Shown here: piece by piece, positions 10,044-19,426 of the stretch
How positions within the stretch are numbered: position 1 is the stretch's first letter
Layout of the letters: every line of letters starts with the position of its first letter
DNA from: Pseudonocardia kunmingensis
Lineage (GTDB): Bacteria; Actinomycetota; Actinomycetes; Mycobacteriales; Pseudonocardiaceae
Length of the DNA stretch: 64,000 bases
Assembly: GCF_006716445.1 (NCBI RefSeq)
Contig: NZ_VFPA01000001.1
Coordinates: 1,178,001-1,242,000, forward strand
Direction: 5' to 3'
Program-made: the position numbers and the translations under genes
The notes under the pieces: model-generated
Database searches by the model: none
Told to the model about the DNA's origin: nothing
The model's input: only the letters and a program-made list of their open reading frames with translations

Positions 10044-11378
10044 TCAGGCCAGCGAGCGCAGCGAGCCCGGCAGGTCGGCCTCGTCGTCGTACGGACCCAC
10101 CACCGCAGCCGTGAGCGGCGCGGCCAGCAGCTCGTGGGCGAGCTCCGCCACCTGCTCGGGGGTGACCGCGGCGATCCGGTCCAGGCTCTCGGTGATCGTG
10201 CGCTGGCGGCCGTGGTCCAGCTCCGAGCGCCCGATGCGGTTCATCCGCGACGGCGTGTCCTCCAGCCCGAGGACCAGCCCACCGCGCAGGTTGCCCTGGG
10301 CCCGGGTGACCTCGGCGGGGGTGAGCCCGTCGACCGCGACCTCCGCGAGCACGGCCCGCACGACGGTGACGACCTCGTCGAGCCGCTCGGGCGCGCAGCC
10401 CGCGTACACCGAGAAGCTGCCCGCGTCGGCGTAGGTGGACAGGGCCGAGTACACCGAGTACGCCAGCCCGCGCTGCTCACGGACCTGCTGGAACAGCCGG
10501 GAGCTCGGCCCGCCGCCCAGCGCCGTGTTGAGCACGGTGAGCACGCTGCGGCGCGGGTCGTGCCGGGACAGGCCGGGCACGCCGAGCAGCAGGTGCGCCT
10601 GCTCGGTGTCGTCGGGTCGCAGCACCAGGCGCGGCCCGGACGCGAGCGCCGCCGGGGCCGGCCGGCGCGGCGGGACCGGACCGACGTCGCCCGCGCGGGC
10701 GGCCGCCCCGCTCAACGCGGCGCCCACCAGCTCGACGACCTCGTGGTGCACCAGGTTGCCCGCGGCCGCGACGACCATCCGCGGGGTGGTGTACCGCCCG
10801 CGCCAGAACTCGTGCAGCGTGTGGCGGGTCATCGACCGGATCGACTCCTCGGAGCCGATCACGGGCAGGCCCAGCGGGTGGCCCGCGAACAGGGCCTCGT
10901 CGAACAGCTCGCCGAGCAGGTCCTCGGGGTCGTCGTCGCGCATCGCGATCTCCTCGAGCACCACCCCGCGCTCCACCTCGACGTCCGGCGGCGCCAGGGT
11001 GGCGTCGGTGACGACGTCGGCGAGCACGTCCACCGCGAGCGGCAGGTCGGTGTCGAGCACCTGCGCGTAGTAGCAGGTGTGCTCCTTCGCGGTGAACGCG
11101 TTGAGATCGCCGCCCACGGCGTCGAACTCCTCGGCGATCGCCACGGCCGTGCGCCGCTGCGTGCCCTTGAACAGCAGGTGCTCGAGGTAGTGGGCGGCGC
11201 CGGCCTGGGTCGGCGACTCGTCCCGCGAGCCGATGCCGATCCAGATCCCCAGCGACACCGAGCGCACGCCCGGCACCGTCTCGGTGACGACCCGGAGCCC
11301 ACCGGGCAGCTCGGTGCGTGAGACGCCGCCGGGGGCGGAGGCCGAAGCCCCCGCCCCCGGCGTCAGAACACCTGTCAA
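10044..11378 (-). CDS. M16 family zinc metallopeptidase (processing-peptidase-like)
   Basis: A 444-residue peptidase of the M16B group. The inverted zinc motif HXXEH is intact (His63-Tyr-Leu-Glu66-His67) within [13 protein letters not shown], with the family context [25 protein letters not shown] downstream providing the third ligand region. The second, non-catalytic half begins near [26 protein letters not shown] and contains the [24 protein letters not shown] segment. The TTG start at 11378 overlaps the pnp stop as TTGA, so it is translationally coupled to pnp; pnp-M16 linkage is widespread in actinobacteria and Gram-positives. Physiological substrate unknown. Confidence 0.93.
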   Translation of the reverse strand: MTGVLTPGAGASASAPGGVSRTELPGGLRVVTETVPGVRSVSLGIWIGIGSRDESPTQAGAAHYLEHLLFKGTQRRTAVAIAEEFDAVGGDLNAFTAKEHTCYYAQVLDTDLPLAVDVLADVVTDATLAPPDVEVERGVVLEEIAMRDDDPEDLLGELFDEALFAGHPLGLPVIGSEESIRSMTRHTLHEFWRGRYTTPRMVVAAAGNLVHHEVVELVGAALSGAAARAGDVGPVPPRRPAPAALASGPRLVLRPDDTEQAHLLLGVPGLSRHDPRRSVLTVLNTALGGGPSSRLFQQVREQRGLAYSVYSALSTYADAGSFSVYAGCAPERLDEVVTVVRAVLAEVAVDGLTPAEVTRAQGNLRGGLVLGLEDTPSRMNRIGRSELDHGRQRTITESLDRIAAVTPEQVAELAHELLAAPLTAAVVGPYDDEADLPGSLRSLA

Positions 11379-13636
11379 GAGGGCGAGACCGCCTCGGCGT
11401 CGGCGTCGGCCTCGGTGTCGGCCTCGGTGTCGACGGCGGCCGGAGCGGCACCGTTCTCCGAGTCCTCGCCCACCGGAACCAGGCTGATCTTGCCGCGGTT
11501 GTCGATGTCGGTGACCTCGACGCGGATCTTGTCGCCGACCTTGACGACGTCCTCCACCTTGGCGATGCGCTTGCCCTGCCCGAGCTTCGAGATGTGGACG
11601 AGGCCGTCCTTGCCCGGGACCAGCGAGACGAACGCGCCGAAGGCCGCGGTCTTGACGACCGTGCCCAGGAACCGCTCCCCGATCTTCGGCAGCTGCGGGT
11701 TGGCGATCGCGTTGATCATCCCGATGGCCTGCTCGGCCGAGGGGCCGTCGGCCGCACCGACGTAGATCGTGCCGTCGTCCTCGATGGAGATGTCGGCACC
11801 GGTCTGCTCGGTGATCGAGTTGATCATCTTGCCCTTCGGGCCGATGACCTCGCCGATCTTGTCGACCGGCACCTTGATCGCCGTGACGCGCGGCGCGAAC
11901 TGGCTCATCTCGTCGGGCCGGTCGATCGCCTCGCCGATGACCTCGAGGATCGTCAGCCGGGCGTCCTTGGCCTGCGACAGGGCCGCGGCCAGCACCTCGG
12001 ACGGGATGCCGTCGAGCTTGGTGTCCAGCTGCAGCGCCGTGACGAACTCGGACGTGCCGGCGACCTTGAAGTCCATGTCGCCGAAGGCGTCCTCGGCACC
12101 GAGGATGTCGGTGAGCGCGACGTAGCGGGTCTGGCCCTCCACCTCGTCGGACACCAGGCCCATCGCGATGCCCGCGACCGGCGCCTTCAGCGGCACACCG
12201 GCGTTGAACAGCGACATCGTGGACGCGCAGACCGAGCCCATCGACGTGGAGCCGTTGGAACCCAGGGCCTCCGACACCTGCCGGATGGCGTAGGGGAACT
12301 CCTCGCGCGTGGGCAGCACGGGCAGCAGGGCCCGCTCGGCCAGCGCGCCGTGGCCGATCTCGCGGCGCTTCGGCGAGCCCACCCGGCCGGTCTCACCGGT
12401 CGAGTACGGCGGGAAGTTGTAGTGGTGCAGGTAGCGCTTGTGCGTCTCCGGGCCGAGCGAGTCGATCTGCTGCTCCATGCGCAGCATGTTCAGCGTGGTG
12501 ACGCCCATGATCTGGGTCTCGCCGCGCTCGAACAGCGCCGAGCCGTGCGCCCGCGGGACGACCTCGACCTCGGCCGACAGCGGCCGGATGTCGGTGATGC
12601 CGCGGCCGTCGATGCGGACCTGGTCGCGCAGGATGCGCTGGCGCACGAGCTTCTTGTTCAGCGCCCGGAACGCGGCGCCGAGCTCCTTCTCGCGGCCCTC
12701 GAACTTCTCGCCGAGCGCGGTGAGCACGGCGAGCTTGACCTCGTCGAGCTTCGCCTCGCGCTCCTGCTTCGGGCCGATGGTCAGTGCGGCGGCGAGGTCC
12801 TTGCTGCCCTCCGCCTCCACGGCCTCGAAGACGTCGGGCTGGTAGGCCGGGAACGTCGGGTACTCCCGCGTCGGCTTGGCGGCGACGTCGGCCAGCTGCT
12901 GCTGCGCCACGCACAGGCTGCGGATGAACGGCTTCGCCGCCTCCAGCCCGGCCGCCACGACCTGCTCGGTGGGCGCCTGCGCGCCACCGGCGACGAGCTC
13001 GACGGTCTCGGTGGTGGCCTCGGCCTCCACCATCATGATCGCGACGTCGTCACCGACGACCCGGCCCGCGACGACCATGTCGAACACGGCGCGCTGCAGG
13101 TCCTCGTGCTGCGGGAACGCGATCCACTGGCCGTCGATCAGCGCGACGCGGACGCCGCCGATCGGGCCGGAGAACGGCAGACCCGACAGCTGGGTGGACA
13201 TCGACGCGGCGTTGATGGCCAGCGCGTCGTAGGGGTCCTGCGGGTCCAGGCTCATCACGGTGACGACGATCTGGATCTCGTTGCGGAGGCCGTCGACGAA
13301 CGACGGGCGCAGCGGCCGGTCGATCAGGCGGCAGGTGAGGACCGCGTCGGTGCCCGGGCGGCCCTCCCGGCGGAAGAACGAGCCGGGGATCTTGCCGATC
13401 GCGTACATCCGCTCCTCGACGTCCACCGTGAGCGGGAAGAAGTCGAAGTGCTCCTTGGGCTGCTTGGATGCCGTGGTGGCGGACAGCAGCATGGTCTCGT
13501 CGTCGAGGTAGGCGACGACGGAGCCGGCGGCCTGGCGCGCGAGGCGCCCGGTCTCGAACCGGATCGTGCGGGTGCCGAAGCTCCCGTTGTCGATGACGGC
13601 ACTGGTCTCGTGCACGTCGTCCATCGGGTCGGTCAT
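11375..13636 (-). CDS. pnp: Polyribonucleotide nucleotidyltransferase (PNPase)
   Basis: PNPase degrades RNA 3'-5' with phosphate and adds 3' tails; in actinobacteria it also makes or degrades ppGpp-related nucleotides. The 753-residue protein has both RNase PH-like halves, including [25 protein letters not shown] and [26 protein letters not shown], then a KH domain with the GPKG loop and a C-terminal S1 domain ([20 protein letters not shown]). An acidic Asp/Glu/Ala tail follows the S1 domain. ATG at 13636 has AAGGA upstream. The 5' leader (13637-13793) contains several potential stems, and a strong hairpin separates it from rpsO. Confidence 0.98.
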   Translation of the reverse strand: MTDPMDDVHETSAVIDNGSFGTRTIRFETGRLARQAAGSVVAYLDDETMLLSATTASKQPKEHFDFFPLTVDVEERMYAIGKIPGSFFRREGRPGTDAVLTCRLIDRPLRPSFVDGLRNEIQIVVTVMSLDPQDPYDALAINAASMSTQLSGLPFSGPIGGVRVALIDGQWIAFPQHEDLQRAVFDMVVAGRVVGDDVAIMMVEAEATTETVELVAGGAQAPTEQVVAAGLEAAKPFIRSLCVAQQQLADVAAKPTREYPTFPAYQPDVFEAVEAEGSKDLAAALTIGPKQEREAKLDEVKLAVLTALGEKFEGREKELGAAFRALNKKLVRQRILRDQVRIDGRGITDIRPLSAEVEVVPRAHGSALFERGETQIMGVTTLNMLRMEQQIDSLGPETHKRYLHHYNFPPYSTGETGRVGSPKRREIGHGALAERALLPVLPTREEFPYAIRQVSEALGSNGSTSMGSVCASTMSLFNAGVPLKAPVAGIAMGLVSDEVEGQTRYVALTDILGAEDAFGDMDFKVAGTSEFVTALQLDTKLDGIPSEVLAAALSQAKDARLTILEVIGEAIDRPDEMSQFAPRVTAIKVPVDKIGEVIGPKGKMINSITEQTGADISIEDDGTIYVGAADGPSAEQAIGMINAIANPQLPKIGERFLGTVVKTAAFGAFVSLVPGKDGLVHISKLGQGKRIAKVEDVVKVGDKIRVEVTDIDNRGKISLVPVGEDSENGAAPAAVDTEADTEADADAEAVSPS

Positions 13637-13793
13637 GTGGTCCTTCTCTGTGCGTGTGTGACTCCACGCCGCAGCGGCGGATCCTCGGCCGAGCCGGTCT
13701 TCGATCGAAGCCCTCGGGTTCCCACCCGGGAGCCACTACCGAGGACCGGCGGATCGTCTACCGGCGAGGCGTGGTGTCGTTCCAGTTGTGGCA

Positions 13794-13824
13794 CCGGCCC
13801 GGATCCGTCGAGGATCCGGGCCGG
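13794..13824. terminator. Strong rpsO-pnp intergenic hairpin
   Basis: A perfect 13 bp stem, CCGGCCCGGATCC pairing with GGATCCGGGCCGG around the 5 nt loop GTCGA, begins 7 bp past the rpsO stop on the minus strand. It lacks a U-tract, as is usual in actinobacteria. It may terminate or attenuate transcription or act as an RNase processing site between rpsO and pnp, as is known at this junction in E. coli. Confidence 0.75.
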
Positions 13825-13830
13825 CGTGTG

Positions 13831-14100
13831 TCAGCGGCGGAGGCCGAGGCGCTCGATCAGGGACCGGTAGCGCGCGACGTCGACCGACGCGAGGTACTTC
13901 AGCAGCCTGCGGCGGCGGCCGACCAGCAGCAGCAGCCCGCGACGGGAGTGATGGTCGTGCTTGTGCATCTTGAGGTGCTCGGTGAGACCGGTGATGCGCT
14001 TGGTCAGCAGCGCCACCTGCGCCTCGGGCGAACCGGTGTCGCCCTCGTGGACCCCGTACTCGTCCAGGACGCTCTTCTTGGTTGCGGCGTCGAGTGCCAC
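13831..14100 (-). CDS. rpsO: 30S ribosomal protein S15
   Basis: An 89-residue S15, binding 16S rRNA helices in the central domain of the small subunit. The sequence is canonical: [27 protein letters not shown] at the start, [27 protein letters not shown] in the middle, and [12 protein letters not shown] at the end. The GTG at 14100 is chosen over upstream in-frame starts because it gives the exact family length and has AAAGAGGAG a few bases upstream. It lies upstream of pnp on the minus strand, the conserved bacterial order. Confidence 0.98.
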   Translation of the reverse strand: MALDAATKKSVLDEYGVHEGDTGSPEAQVALLTKRITGLTEHLKMHKHDHHSRRGLLLLVGRRRRLLKYLASVDVARYRSLIERLGLRR

Positions 14101-14262
14101 GTGCTCCTCTTTCCATCTGCTGTGCCGTGAAGCCCGCTCCCCGCGACGGGGGCGGAAGACGGTCACGGCCGCCACGGACTGCAGCCGGACCCGGTACACC
14201 ACGTTACCAGCCACGATGTGCAGCGTTGATTCGCCTCCGCCGCGCTCCGGCGTGCTCGGGGC

Positions 14263-14772
14263 TCACGCACCCGGCCGGCTGGCCGCCTGGCGCAGGACCT
14301 CGGCCAGCTCCGGGAACGAGGGTCCGAGCGCGGCCGCGGCGGCCGCGAGCCGGGCCGGGTCGGTGACCCCGCGCAGCGCCGCGGCCGCCGTGCCGTCCGC
14401 CGCGGCGCGACGGGCCCGCCGCGCCGCCGTGCGCGGGCCGTTCCACTGCCAGCGGGCCCGGGAGATCTCCCCGAGCAGCGTCTCGACCGCCCGCGGGTCG
14501 GGGGTGCGCGGCAGGCCGTGGCAGCGGTGGTCGAGCATCAGCATCCGCGCCAGCACCGCGGGATCGCCGATCTTCACCCGGCGCGCGCTCACGAGCTGGC
14601 TGAGCATCGCCGGGCTGATCCCCAGCGTGCGGGCCAGGCGCGCCTGCGAGATGCCCAGCGCCCCGGTGAGGCGGCGGACCCGGTCGCCCAGCGGAGCGCC
14701 GTACAGCTCGCGCTGCCGCTCCCGGTTCTCGATCAGCCAGGCACTCGTCGCCTCGCCGTCCGCGTCCGCCAT
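14263..14772 (-). CDS. Helix-turn-helix (XRE-like) protein
   Basis: A 169-residue protein with an HTH of the XRE type at about residues 33-70 (RVRRLTGALGISQARLARTLGISPAMLSQLVSARRVKIG). The C-terminal part is alanine-rich and helical (AALRGVTDPARLAAAAAALGPSFPELAEVLRQAA). Related proteins sit between ribF and rpsO in several actinobacteria, but targets are not known to me. It lies on the minus strand between ribF and rpsO, so it may be co-transcribed. It is a transcriptional regulator by fold only. Confidence 0.75.
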   Translation of the reverse strand: MADADGEATSAWLIENRERQRELYGAPLGDRVRRLTGALGISQARLARTLGISPAMLSQLVSARRVKIGDPAVLARMLMLDHRCHGLPRTPDPRAVETLLGEISRARWQWNGPRTAARRARRAAADGTAAAALRGVTDPARLAAAAAALGPSFPELAEVLRQAASRPGA

Positions 14773-14842
14773 GAGGAGGATGCTCGCAAGCAGGCGGCCC
14801 TCTCCGTGGGCGAACGGGGAAACAAGTGCCTCCCGGCGGAAG

Positions 14843-14909
14843 TTCGTCGGGCCCCCACCGGACGAACGGCACTCTCGTCGGTACCTGGCCGACGAAAGTG
14901 CCGCCCGTC
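14843..14909. repeat. Composite inverted repeat between ribF and the HTH gene
   Basis: Arms of 21 bp at 14861-14881 and 14889-14909 match at 18 of 21 positions around the loop TACCTGG. The left arm begins GACGAACGGCACTCTCGTCGG. A second nested pairing, TTCGTC with GACGAA, involves 14843-14866. The element follows the ribF stop at 14950 on the minus strand, so it may act as a ribF terminator. No T-tract is present. Confidence 0.75.
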
Positions 14910-14949
14910 ATGCGAATCCCGTTTCGGAGCCCCTGGGTCAGCGCTCCGG

Positions 14950-15876
14950 TCAGGGAGCGAGCAGCTCGCGGGTGCGGGCGACGTCGCGGTGCATCTGCGC
15001 GACGAGCGCGTCGACGTCGGCGAACCGCTCCTGGCCGCGCAGCCGGTGCTCGATGTCGAGGGCGACCTCGAAGCCGTAGAAGTCCTCGTCGACGTCGAGC
15101 ACGTACGCCTCGACCGTGCGCTCCTTGCCGGAGAACGTCGGGTTGGTGCCCACGGAGATCGCGGCCGGCAGGCTGCGCTCCCCGAGCACGAACCGCCCGG
15201 CGTAGACGCCGTCGGCGGGCAGCGCGGAGTAGGGGCCGGTCGCCAGGTTGGCGGTCGGGAACCCCAGGTCGCGACCCCGGCGGTCGCCGTGCACCACCAC
15301 GCCCTCGACGCGGTGCGGCCGGCCCAGCGCCGCCGCCGCGGCGGCCATGTCGCCGGCGTCGATGCAGGCGCGGATGTAGGTGGAGGAGAACGTGATCCCG
15401 TCGTCGGTGATCAGCTCCAGGCCCTCGACGCCGAACCCGAAGCGCTGCCCCAGCTCGGTGAGCAGCGCGACGTCCCCGGCCGCCTTGTGCCCGAAGGTGA
15501 AGTTGCGCCCGACCACGACGTCGGCGGCGTGCAGCCGCTCCACCAGCACCTCGTGCGCGAACTCGGCGGGCGCCGTGCGGGCGAGCTCCGGGGTGAAGGG
15601 GAGCACGAGGAAGGCGTCGACGCCGAGCCCGGAGACCAGGTCCGCGCGGCGCGGCAGGGTGGTCAGCCGCGCCGGGTGGCTGCCGGGGCGCACGACCTCG
15701 GCCGGGTGCGGGTCGAACGTCACGAGCACCGTCGGGAGTCCGCGCGCCCGCCCCCGCTGCACCGCGCGGCCGATCAGCTGTTGGTGCCCGAGGTGCACGC
15801 CGTCGAACACACCGACGGTGACGACGCTGCGGCCCCAACCGGTGGGAACCGCCTCCAGCCCACGCCAGCGCTGCAC
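14950..15876 (-). CDS. ribF: Bifunctional riboflavin kinase/FAD synthetase
   Basis: RibF phosphorylates riboflavin to FMN and adenylylates FMN to FAD. The 308-residue protein has the N-terminal nucleotidyltransferase domain (TVGVFDGVHLGHQQLIGRAV, TFDPHPAEV, GRNFTFGHKAAG, SSTYIR) and the C-terminal kinase domain (GFPTANLA, DGVYAG, SVGTNPTF, VALDIEHRLR). The GTG at 15876 gives QRWRGLEAVP, the usual start region; a longer frame upstream runs through repeat DNA. It follows truB on the minus strand, in the conserved truB-ribF-rpsO order, with a decayed gene and a repeat in between. Confidence 0.96.
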   Translation of the reverse strand: MQRWRGLEAVPTGWGRSVVTVGVFDGVHLGHQQLIGRAVQRGRARGLPTVLVTFDPHPAEVVRPGSHPARLTTLPRRADLVSGLGVDAFLVLPFTPELARTAPAEFAHEVLVERLHAADVVVGRNFTFGHKAAGDVALLTELGQRFGFGVEGLELITDDGITFSSTYIRACIDAGDMAAAAAALGRPHRVEGVVVHGDRRGRDLGFPTANLATGPYSALPADGVYAGRFVLGERSLPAAISVGTNPTFSGKERTVEAYVLDVDEDFYGFEVALDIEHRLRGQERFADVDALVAQMHRDVARTRELLAP

Positions 15877-15933
15877 GGTCGCGAGCCTACGGAACGCCGA
15901 TGACGCCACCGCGGGCGGTGCGCCCACCGCCTG

Positions 15934-16000
15934 GCACACCGACTCCAGCGCTCGCACACCGACTGCAGTCGGTGTGCGAGCGCGGCGATCGGTGTGCGAG
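15934..16000. repeat. CTGCAG-centred palindromic repeat, copy 2
   Basis: About 67 bp centred on CTGCAG at 15963-15968. It contains two forward words GCACACCGACT and two inverted words AGTCGGTGTGC or TCGGTGTGCGAG. The 22 bp around the centre are a perfect palindrome. It is nearly identical in its core to the copies at 2010 and 49848. It lies immediately before the truncated 5' end of the imine-reductase-like pseudogene and about 60 bp upstream of ribF. Confidence 0.85.
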
Positions 16001-16006
16001 ACCCGG

Positions 16007-16818
16007 GGATGGTGCTGGCGAACCGGGTTCGCCCACACCACGGTGTGGAACCGCTCGGCCGGGAAGGCGGCCGAGCTGGTGGCGCAGGGGGCCGTGGAGG
16101 CAGCGACGGTGGCCGACGCGGTGCGGGCGAGCCGGGTGTGATCGTCTGCCTCTTCGACCACGCGTCGGTGCACGAGGTGCTCGACCCGGTCTTCGGCGAT
16201 CTCGCAGGCCGCACCGTGATCAACGTGACGACGACGTCACCGGCAAAGTCCCGCGAGCTCGCCGCCTGGGCCGCCGCCGCCGGGATCGACTACCTGGACG
16301 GCGGGATCATGGCCGTGCCGGCCATGATCGGGCAGCCCGGCTCCTCGATCCTCTACAGCGGGTCCGCGGCGGCGTTCGAGCAGAACAAGCCGCTGCTCGA
16401 CCTGTGGGGGGAGAGCAGGTACTACGGCGAGGACGCCGGTATGGCCTCCTTGTACGACCTCGCTCTGCTCGCCGGCATGTACGTCATGTTCGCCGGGTTC
16501 GTGCACGGCGCGGCGATGGTCGGGGCGGCCGGGGTTCCGGCCAGGGAGTTCGCTGCGGCGGCCGTACCCTGGTTGAGCGCGATGACCGGCGGGTTCGAGG
16601 GTTTCGCCACGGTCATCGACGGCGGGGACTACTCGGTGGACGGTCAACAGAGCCTGGAGTTCTCCGACCTCACCGACATGGTGACCGCCAGCGCCGACCA
16701 GGGCATCAGCACCGAGGTGATCGGCATGGTCCAGAACCTGATCCGGCGCCAGATCGACGCCGGGCACGGCAAGGAGGGCTTCGCGAGGATCATCGAGAGC
16801 ATCAGGAGCCCCGCGTAG
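16007..16818 (+). pseudogene. Decayed imine reductase-like/6PGDH-type oxidoreductase
   Basis: The C-terminal ~220 residues (IVCLFDHASVHEVLDPVFGDL ... GFARIIESIR) form the strand-helix end of a Rossmann domain and the helical domain of NAD(P)-binding imine reductase-like proteins. The N-terminal GxGxMG dinucleotide motif is missing. Upstream, homologous sequence continues in another frame: MVLANR is in frame with the body, then FAHTTVWNRSAGKAAELVAQ... to VRASRV runs one frame over (about 16028-16138), ending at a TGA, before returning to frame. This implies a +1 and a compensating -1 frameshift, so a single frame stays open but is scrambled. The repeat at 15934-16000 abuts the truncation. A sequencing error could explain the shifts, but not the missing N-terminus. 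Confidence 0.75.
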
Positions 16819-16826
16819 GCCGAGCG

Positions 16827-17702
16827 TCAGGTGGCCGCGGGGGCCAGGACCACCAGGGGGCGGGCCCGGTCGTCGCGGTCGGCCACCAGTGCGAGGGCGC
16901 GACCGTCGGGGGCGAAGACGCCGTACGTGCCGCCTGCGCCGGTGGCCGGCAGCGGGCGGCCGTGGGAGATGTCGGCCGCGAGCGCCGCGTCGAGGTCGCG
17001 GCGGGGGAAGGCCAGTGCGACCGCGTCGTCGAGCGGCACGACCGCGCGGGGATCGGCCTCCAGCTCCTCGAGGGTGCGGGCGCGCTCCAGGGTGAACGGG
17101 CCGACCCGGGTGCGGCGCAGCGCGGTGAGGTGCCCGCCGACGCCCAGCGCCGCGCCCAGGTCGCGGGCGAGCGCGCGCACGTAGGTGCCCGAGGAGCAGG
17201 TCACCGTCACGTCGAGGTCCGTGCCGCGGCGCTGCAGCAGCGTGAACTCCGAGACGGTGACGGGGCGCGCGGCGAGCACGACCTCCTCCCCCGCCCTGGC
17301 CAGCGCGTAGGCGCGCTTCCCGTCGACCTTGATGGCGCTCACCGTGCTCGGAACCTGTTCGATCGACCCCGTCAGGGCCGCGATGCCGGTCGCGATCGCG
17401 GCGTCGTCCACCCCGCTCGCGTCGGCGGTGGCCAGCACCTCGCCCTCGGCGTCGTCGGTGCTGGTGGCGGCGCCGAGGCGGATCGTGGCCGTGTAGGCCT
17501 TCGTGTCCAGCGCGAGGTGCCCGAGCAGCTTCGTGCCGCGGTCGACGCCGCACACGAGCACACCCGTGGCCATCGGGTCGAGCGTGCCGGCGTGGCCGAC
17601 CTTGCGCGTGCGCAGGATCCGGCGCAGCCGCGCGACGACGTCGTGCGAGGTGAGACCGGCGGGCTTGTCGACCACGACGAGGCCGGGGGCGGGGGCGTCC
17701 AC
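16827..17702 (-). CDS. truB: tRNA pseudouridine(55) synthase TruB
   Basis: TruB isomerises U55 of tRNA to pseudouridine in the T-loop. The 291-residue protein has the KPAGLTSHDVV motif, the catalytic motif GHAGTLDPMATG with Asp42, YTATIRLGAATSTDDAEGE and SSGTYVRALARDLG. A C-terminal region resembling the PUA-like extension of actinobacterial TruB follows (GVFAPDGRALALV). Start is GTG at 17702. It precedes ribF on the minus strand. Its usual upstream neighbours (rbfA, the DHH gene, MATE) are about 14.5 kb away here. It is divergent from the ABC exporter pair. Confidence 0.97.
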   Translation of the reverse strand: MDAPAPGLVVVDKPAGLTSHDVVARLRRILRTRKVGHAGTLDPMATGVLVCGVDRGTKLLGHLALDTKAYTATIRLGAATSTDDAEGEVLATADASGVDDAAIATGIAALTGSIEQVPSTVSAIKVDGKRAYALARAGEEVVLAARPVTVSEFTLLQRRGTDLDVTVTCSSGTYVRALARDLGAALGVGGHLTALRRTRVGPFTLERARTLEELEADPRAVVPLDDAVALAFPRRDLDAALAADISHGRPLPATGAGGTYGVFAPDGRALALVADRDDRARPLVVLAPAAT

Positions 17703-17785
17703 GCCGGTGATTCTCGCAATGACCCCACCCGCTGTCGGCGGCGCCGGTTACCGTCTCCCGCGGACAGCGGTCAGGGGGGACTCGG

Positions 17786-19426
17786 ATGTCACGCACGACG
17801 ATCACCGCGGGCGGCGTGCTGCGCCGGGGCGCGGGCGCCCGGCCCCGTGACCTCGCCGTCGCGTCGCTGCTGGTGGCGGTGCACCAGCTGGCCGAGGCCG
17901 CGGTGCCCGTCACCGTCGGCTGGGTGATCGACGTCGCGGTGGCCACCGGTGACCCCGTCGCGCTGCTGCGCTGGCTCGCCGTCGTGCTCGGGGTGTTCGT
18001 GGTGCTGGCCACCAGCGCGCTGGGCGGCTACTGGCTGGCCCGGCGCGTGGAGCTGCTGGCCGCCCACCGCATCCGCATGGACGTCGCCGCCCGCGTGCTG
18101 CACCCGGCGGGCGGTGCGCCCGGGCGCTCCGGCGAGCTCGTGAGCACCGCGGGCGCCGACGCCGACCGGGCCGCGCTCGTGTGCCAGGTGATCTGGGCCG
18201 GGGCGGGAGCCCTCGCCGCGCTCGCGGGCGGCGCCGTCGTGCTGCTCGGCTCGTCGGTGGTGCTCGGTCTCGTCGTGCTCGGCGGTGTGCCGCTGGTGCT
18301 GGTCTCCTCGCGGCTGCTGGCCCGCCCGCTGGTGGGGCGGGCCGAGGCCGAGCAGGGCGCGCTCGCCACGGCCACCGGCGTCGCCACCGACGTGGTCAGC
18401 GGGCTGCGCGTCGTCAAGGGCATCGGGGCGGAGCGGGCGGCGGCGCAGACCTACCGGCGGGCCAGCCGCGCGGCGCTGGCGGCCCGCCTGCACGCCGCTC
18501 GCCTGGAGGGCGGCTACCTGGGTGCCACCAACGTGATCACCGGGCTCTTCCTCGTGGTGGTCGCCTGGGTCGGCGGCCGGCTCGCGCTCGAAGGCGCCAT
18601 CAGCATCGGCGAGCTGGTGGCAGGCGTCGGGCTCGCCCAGTTCCTCATCGGGCCGCTCGAACGGCTCACCGAGCTCGGCCCGCTGCTCGCCGGCGCCCGG
18701 GGGTCGGCGCGCCGGGTGGCCACGCTGCTGGACGCGCCGCCCGCGGTCCGCGAGGGCGCCGGTGCGCTGCCGGAGCAGCCGGCCGGGGCGCTGCGCGTGC
18801 GCGTGCCCGGCGGCCTCGCCGTGGAGGTGGCGGCAGGCGAGCACGTCGGGATCGTCACGCTGCGGGCCACCGACGCCGCGGCGCTGCTCGACGCGCTGGC
18901 CCGCGACACCGACGCCGAGGTCGTGCTCGACGGCGCCGACCTGCGCGAGGTCACCCTCGACCACGCCCGCCGCGCGGTGCTGGTGGCCCGGCACGAGGCC
19001 ACGCTGTTCGAGGGCACGGTCGCCGACAACACCGGCCGCGATCGCGCCGCGCTCGCCGCCGCGGCCGCCGACGAGGTCGTCGAGACGCTCCCGCACGGCC
19101 TCGACAGCGAGGTGGCCGAGCGGGGCCGCACCCTGTCGGGCGGGCAGCGCCAGCGGGTCGGGCTGGCGCGGGCGCTGGCCGCACGGCCGTCCGTGCTCGT
19201 GCTGCACGACCCCACCACCGCGGTCGACGCCGCCACCGAGCACCGGATCGCCGCGGGCGTCGCGACGCTGCGGGCCGGGCGCACCACCGTCCTCGTGGCG
19301 TCGAGCCCCGCGCTGCTGGCCCGCTGCGACCGCGTGCTGCTGGTGGACGCGGGCGCCGTGGTCGCGAGCGGGACCCACGCCGAGCTGGTGTCCGACCCCC
19401 GCTACCGGCAGGCGGTGCTGTCGTGA
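17786..19426 (+). CDS. ABC exporter subunit 1 with a degenerate ATP site
   Basis: A 546-residue half-transporter: a six-helix exporter membrane domain (to about residue 310) fused to an NBD. The NBD has a perfect signature LSGGQRQR near 449 and a normal D-loop region (DPTTAVDA). However, the Walker A P-loop is gone: where GxxGxGKS/T is expected (~354-362) the sequence is GEHVGIVTLRATDAAALL. Walker B reads VLVLHDP, with His for Asp, and the switch His is replaced by Ser (VLVASSP). It therefore cannot bind and hydrolyse ATP conventionally by itself. Its partner overlaps by 4 bp (GTGA). Substrate unknown. Confidence 0.93.
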   Translation: MSRTTITAGGVLRRGAGARPRDLAVASLLVAVHQLAEAAVPVTVGWVIDVAVATGDPVALLRWLAVVLGVFVVLATSALGGYWLARRVELLAAHRIRMDVAARVLHPAGGAPGRSGELVSTAGADADRAALVCQVIWAGAGALAALAGGAVVLLGSSVVLGLVVLGGVPLVLVSSRLLARPLVGRAEAEQGALATATGVATDVVSGLRVVKGIGAERAAAQTYRRASRAALAARLHAARLEGGYLGATNVITGLFLVVVAWVGGRLALEGAISIGELVAGVGLAQFLIGPLERLTELGPLLAGARGSARRVATLLDAPPAVREGAGALPEQPAGALRVRVPGGLAVEVAAGEHVGIVTLRATDAAALLDALARDTDAEVVLDGADLREVTLDHARRAVLVARHEATLFEGTVADNTGRDRAALAAAAADEVVETLPHGLDSEVAERGRTLSGGQRQRVGLARALAARPSVLVLHDPTTAVDAATEHRIAAGVATLRAGRTTVLVASSPALLARCDRVLLVDAGAVVASGTHAELVSDPRYRQAVLS

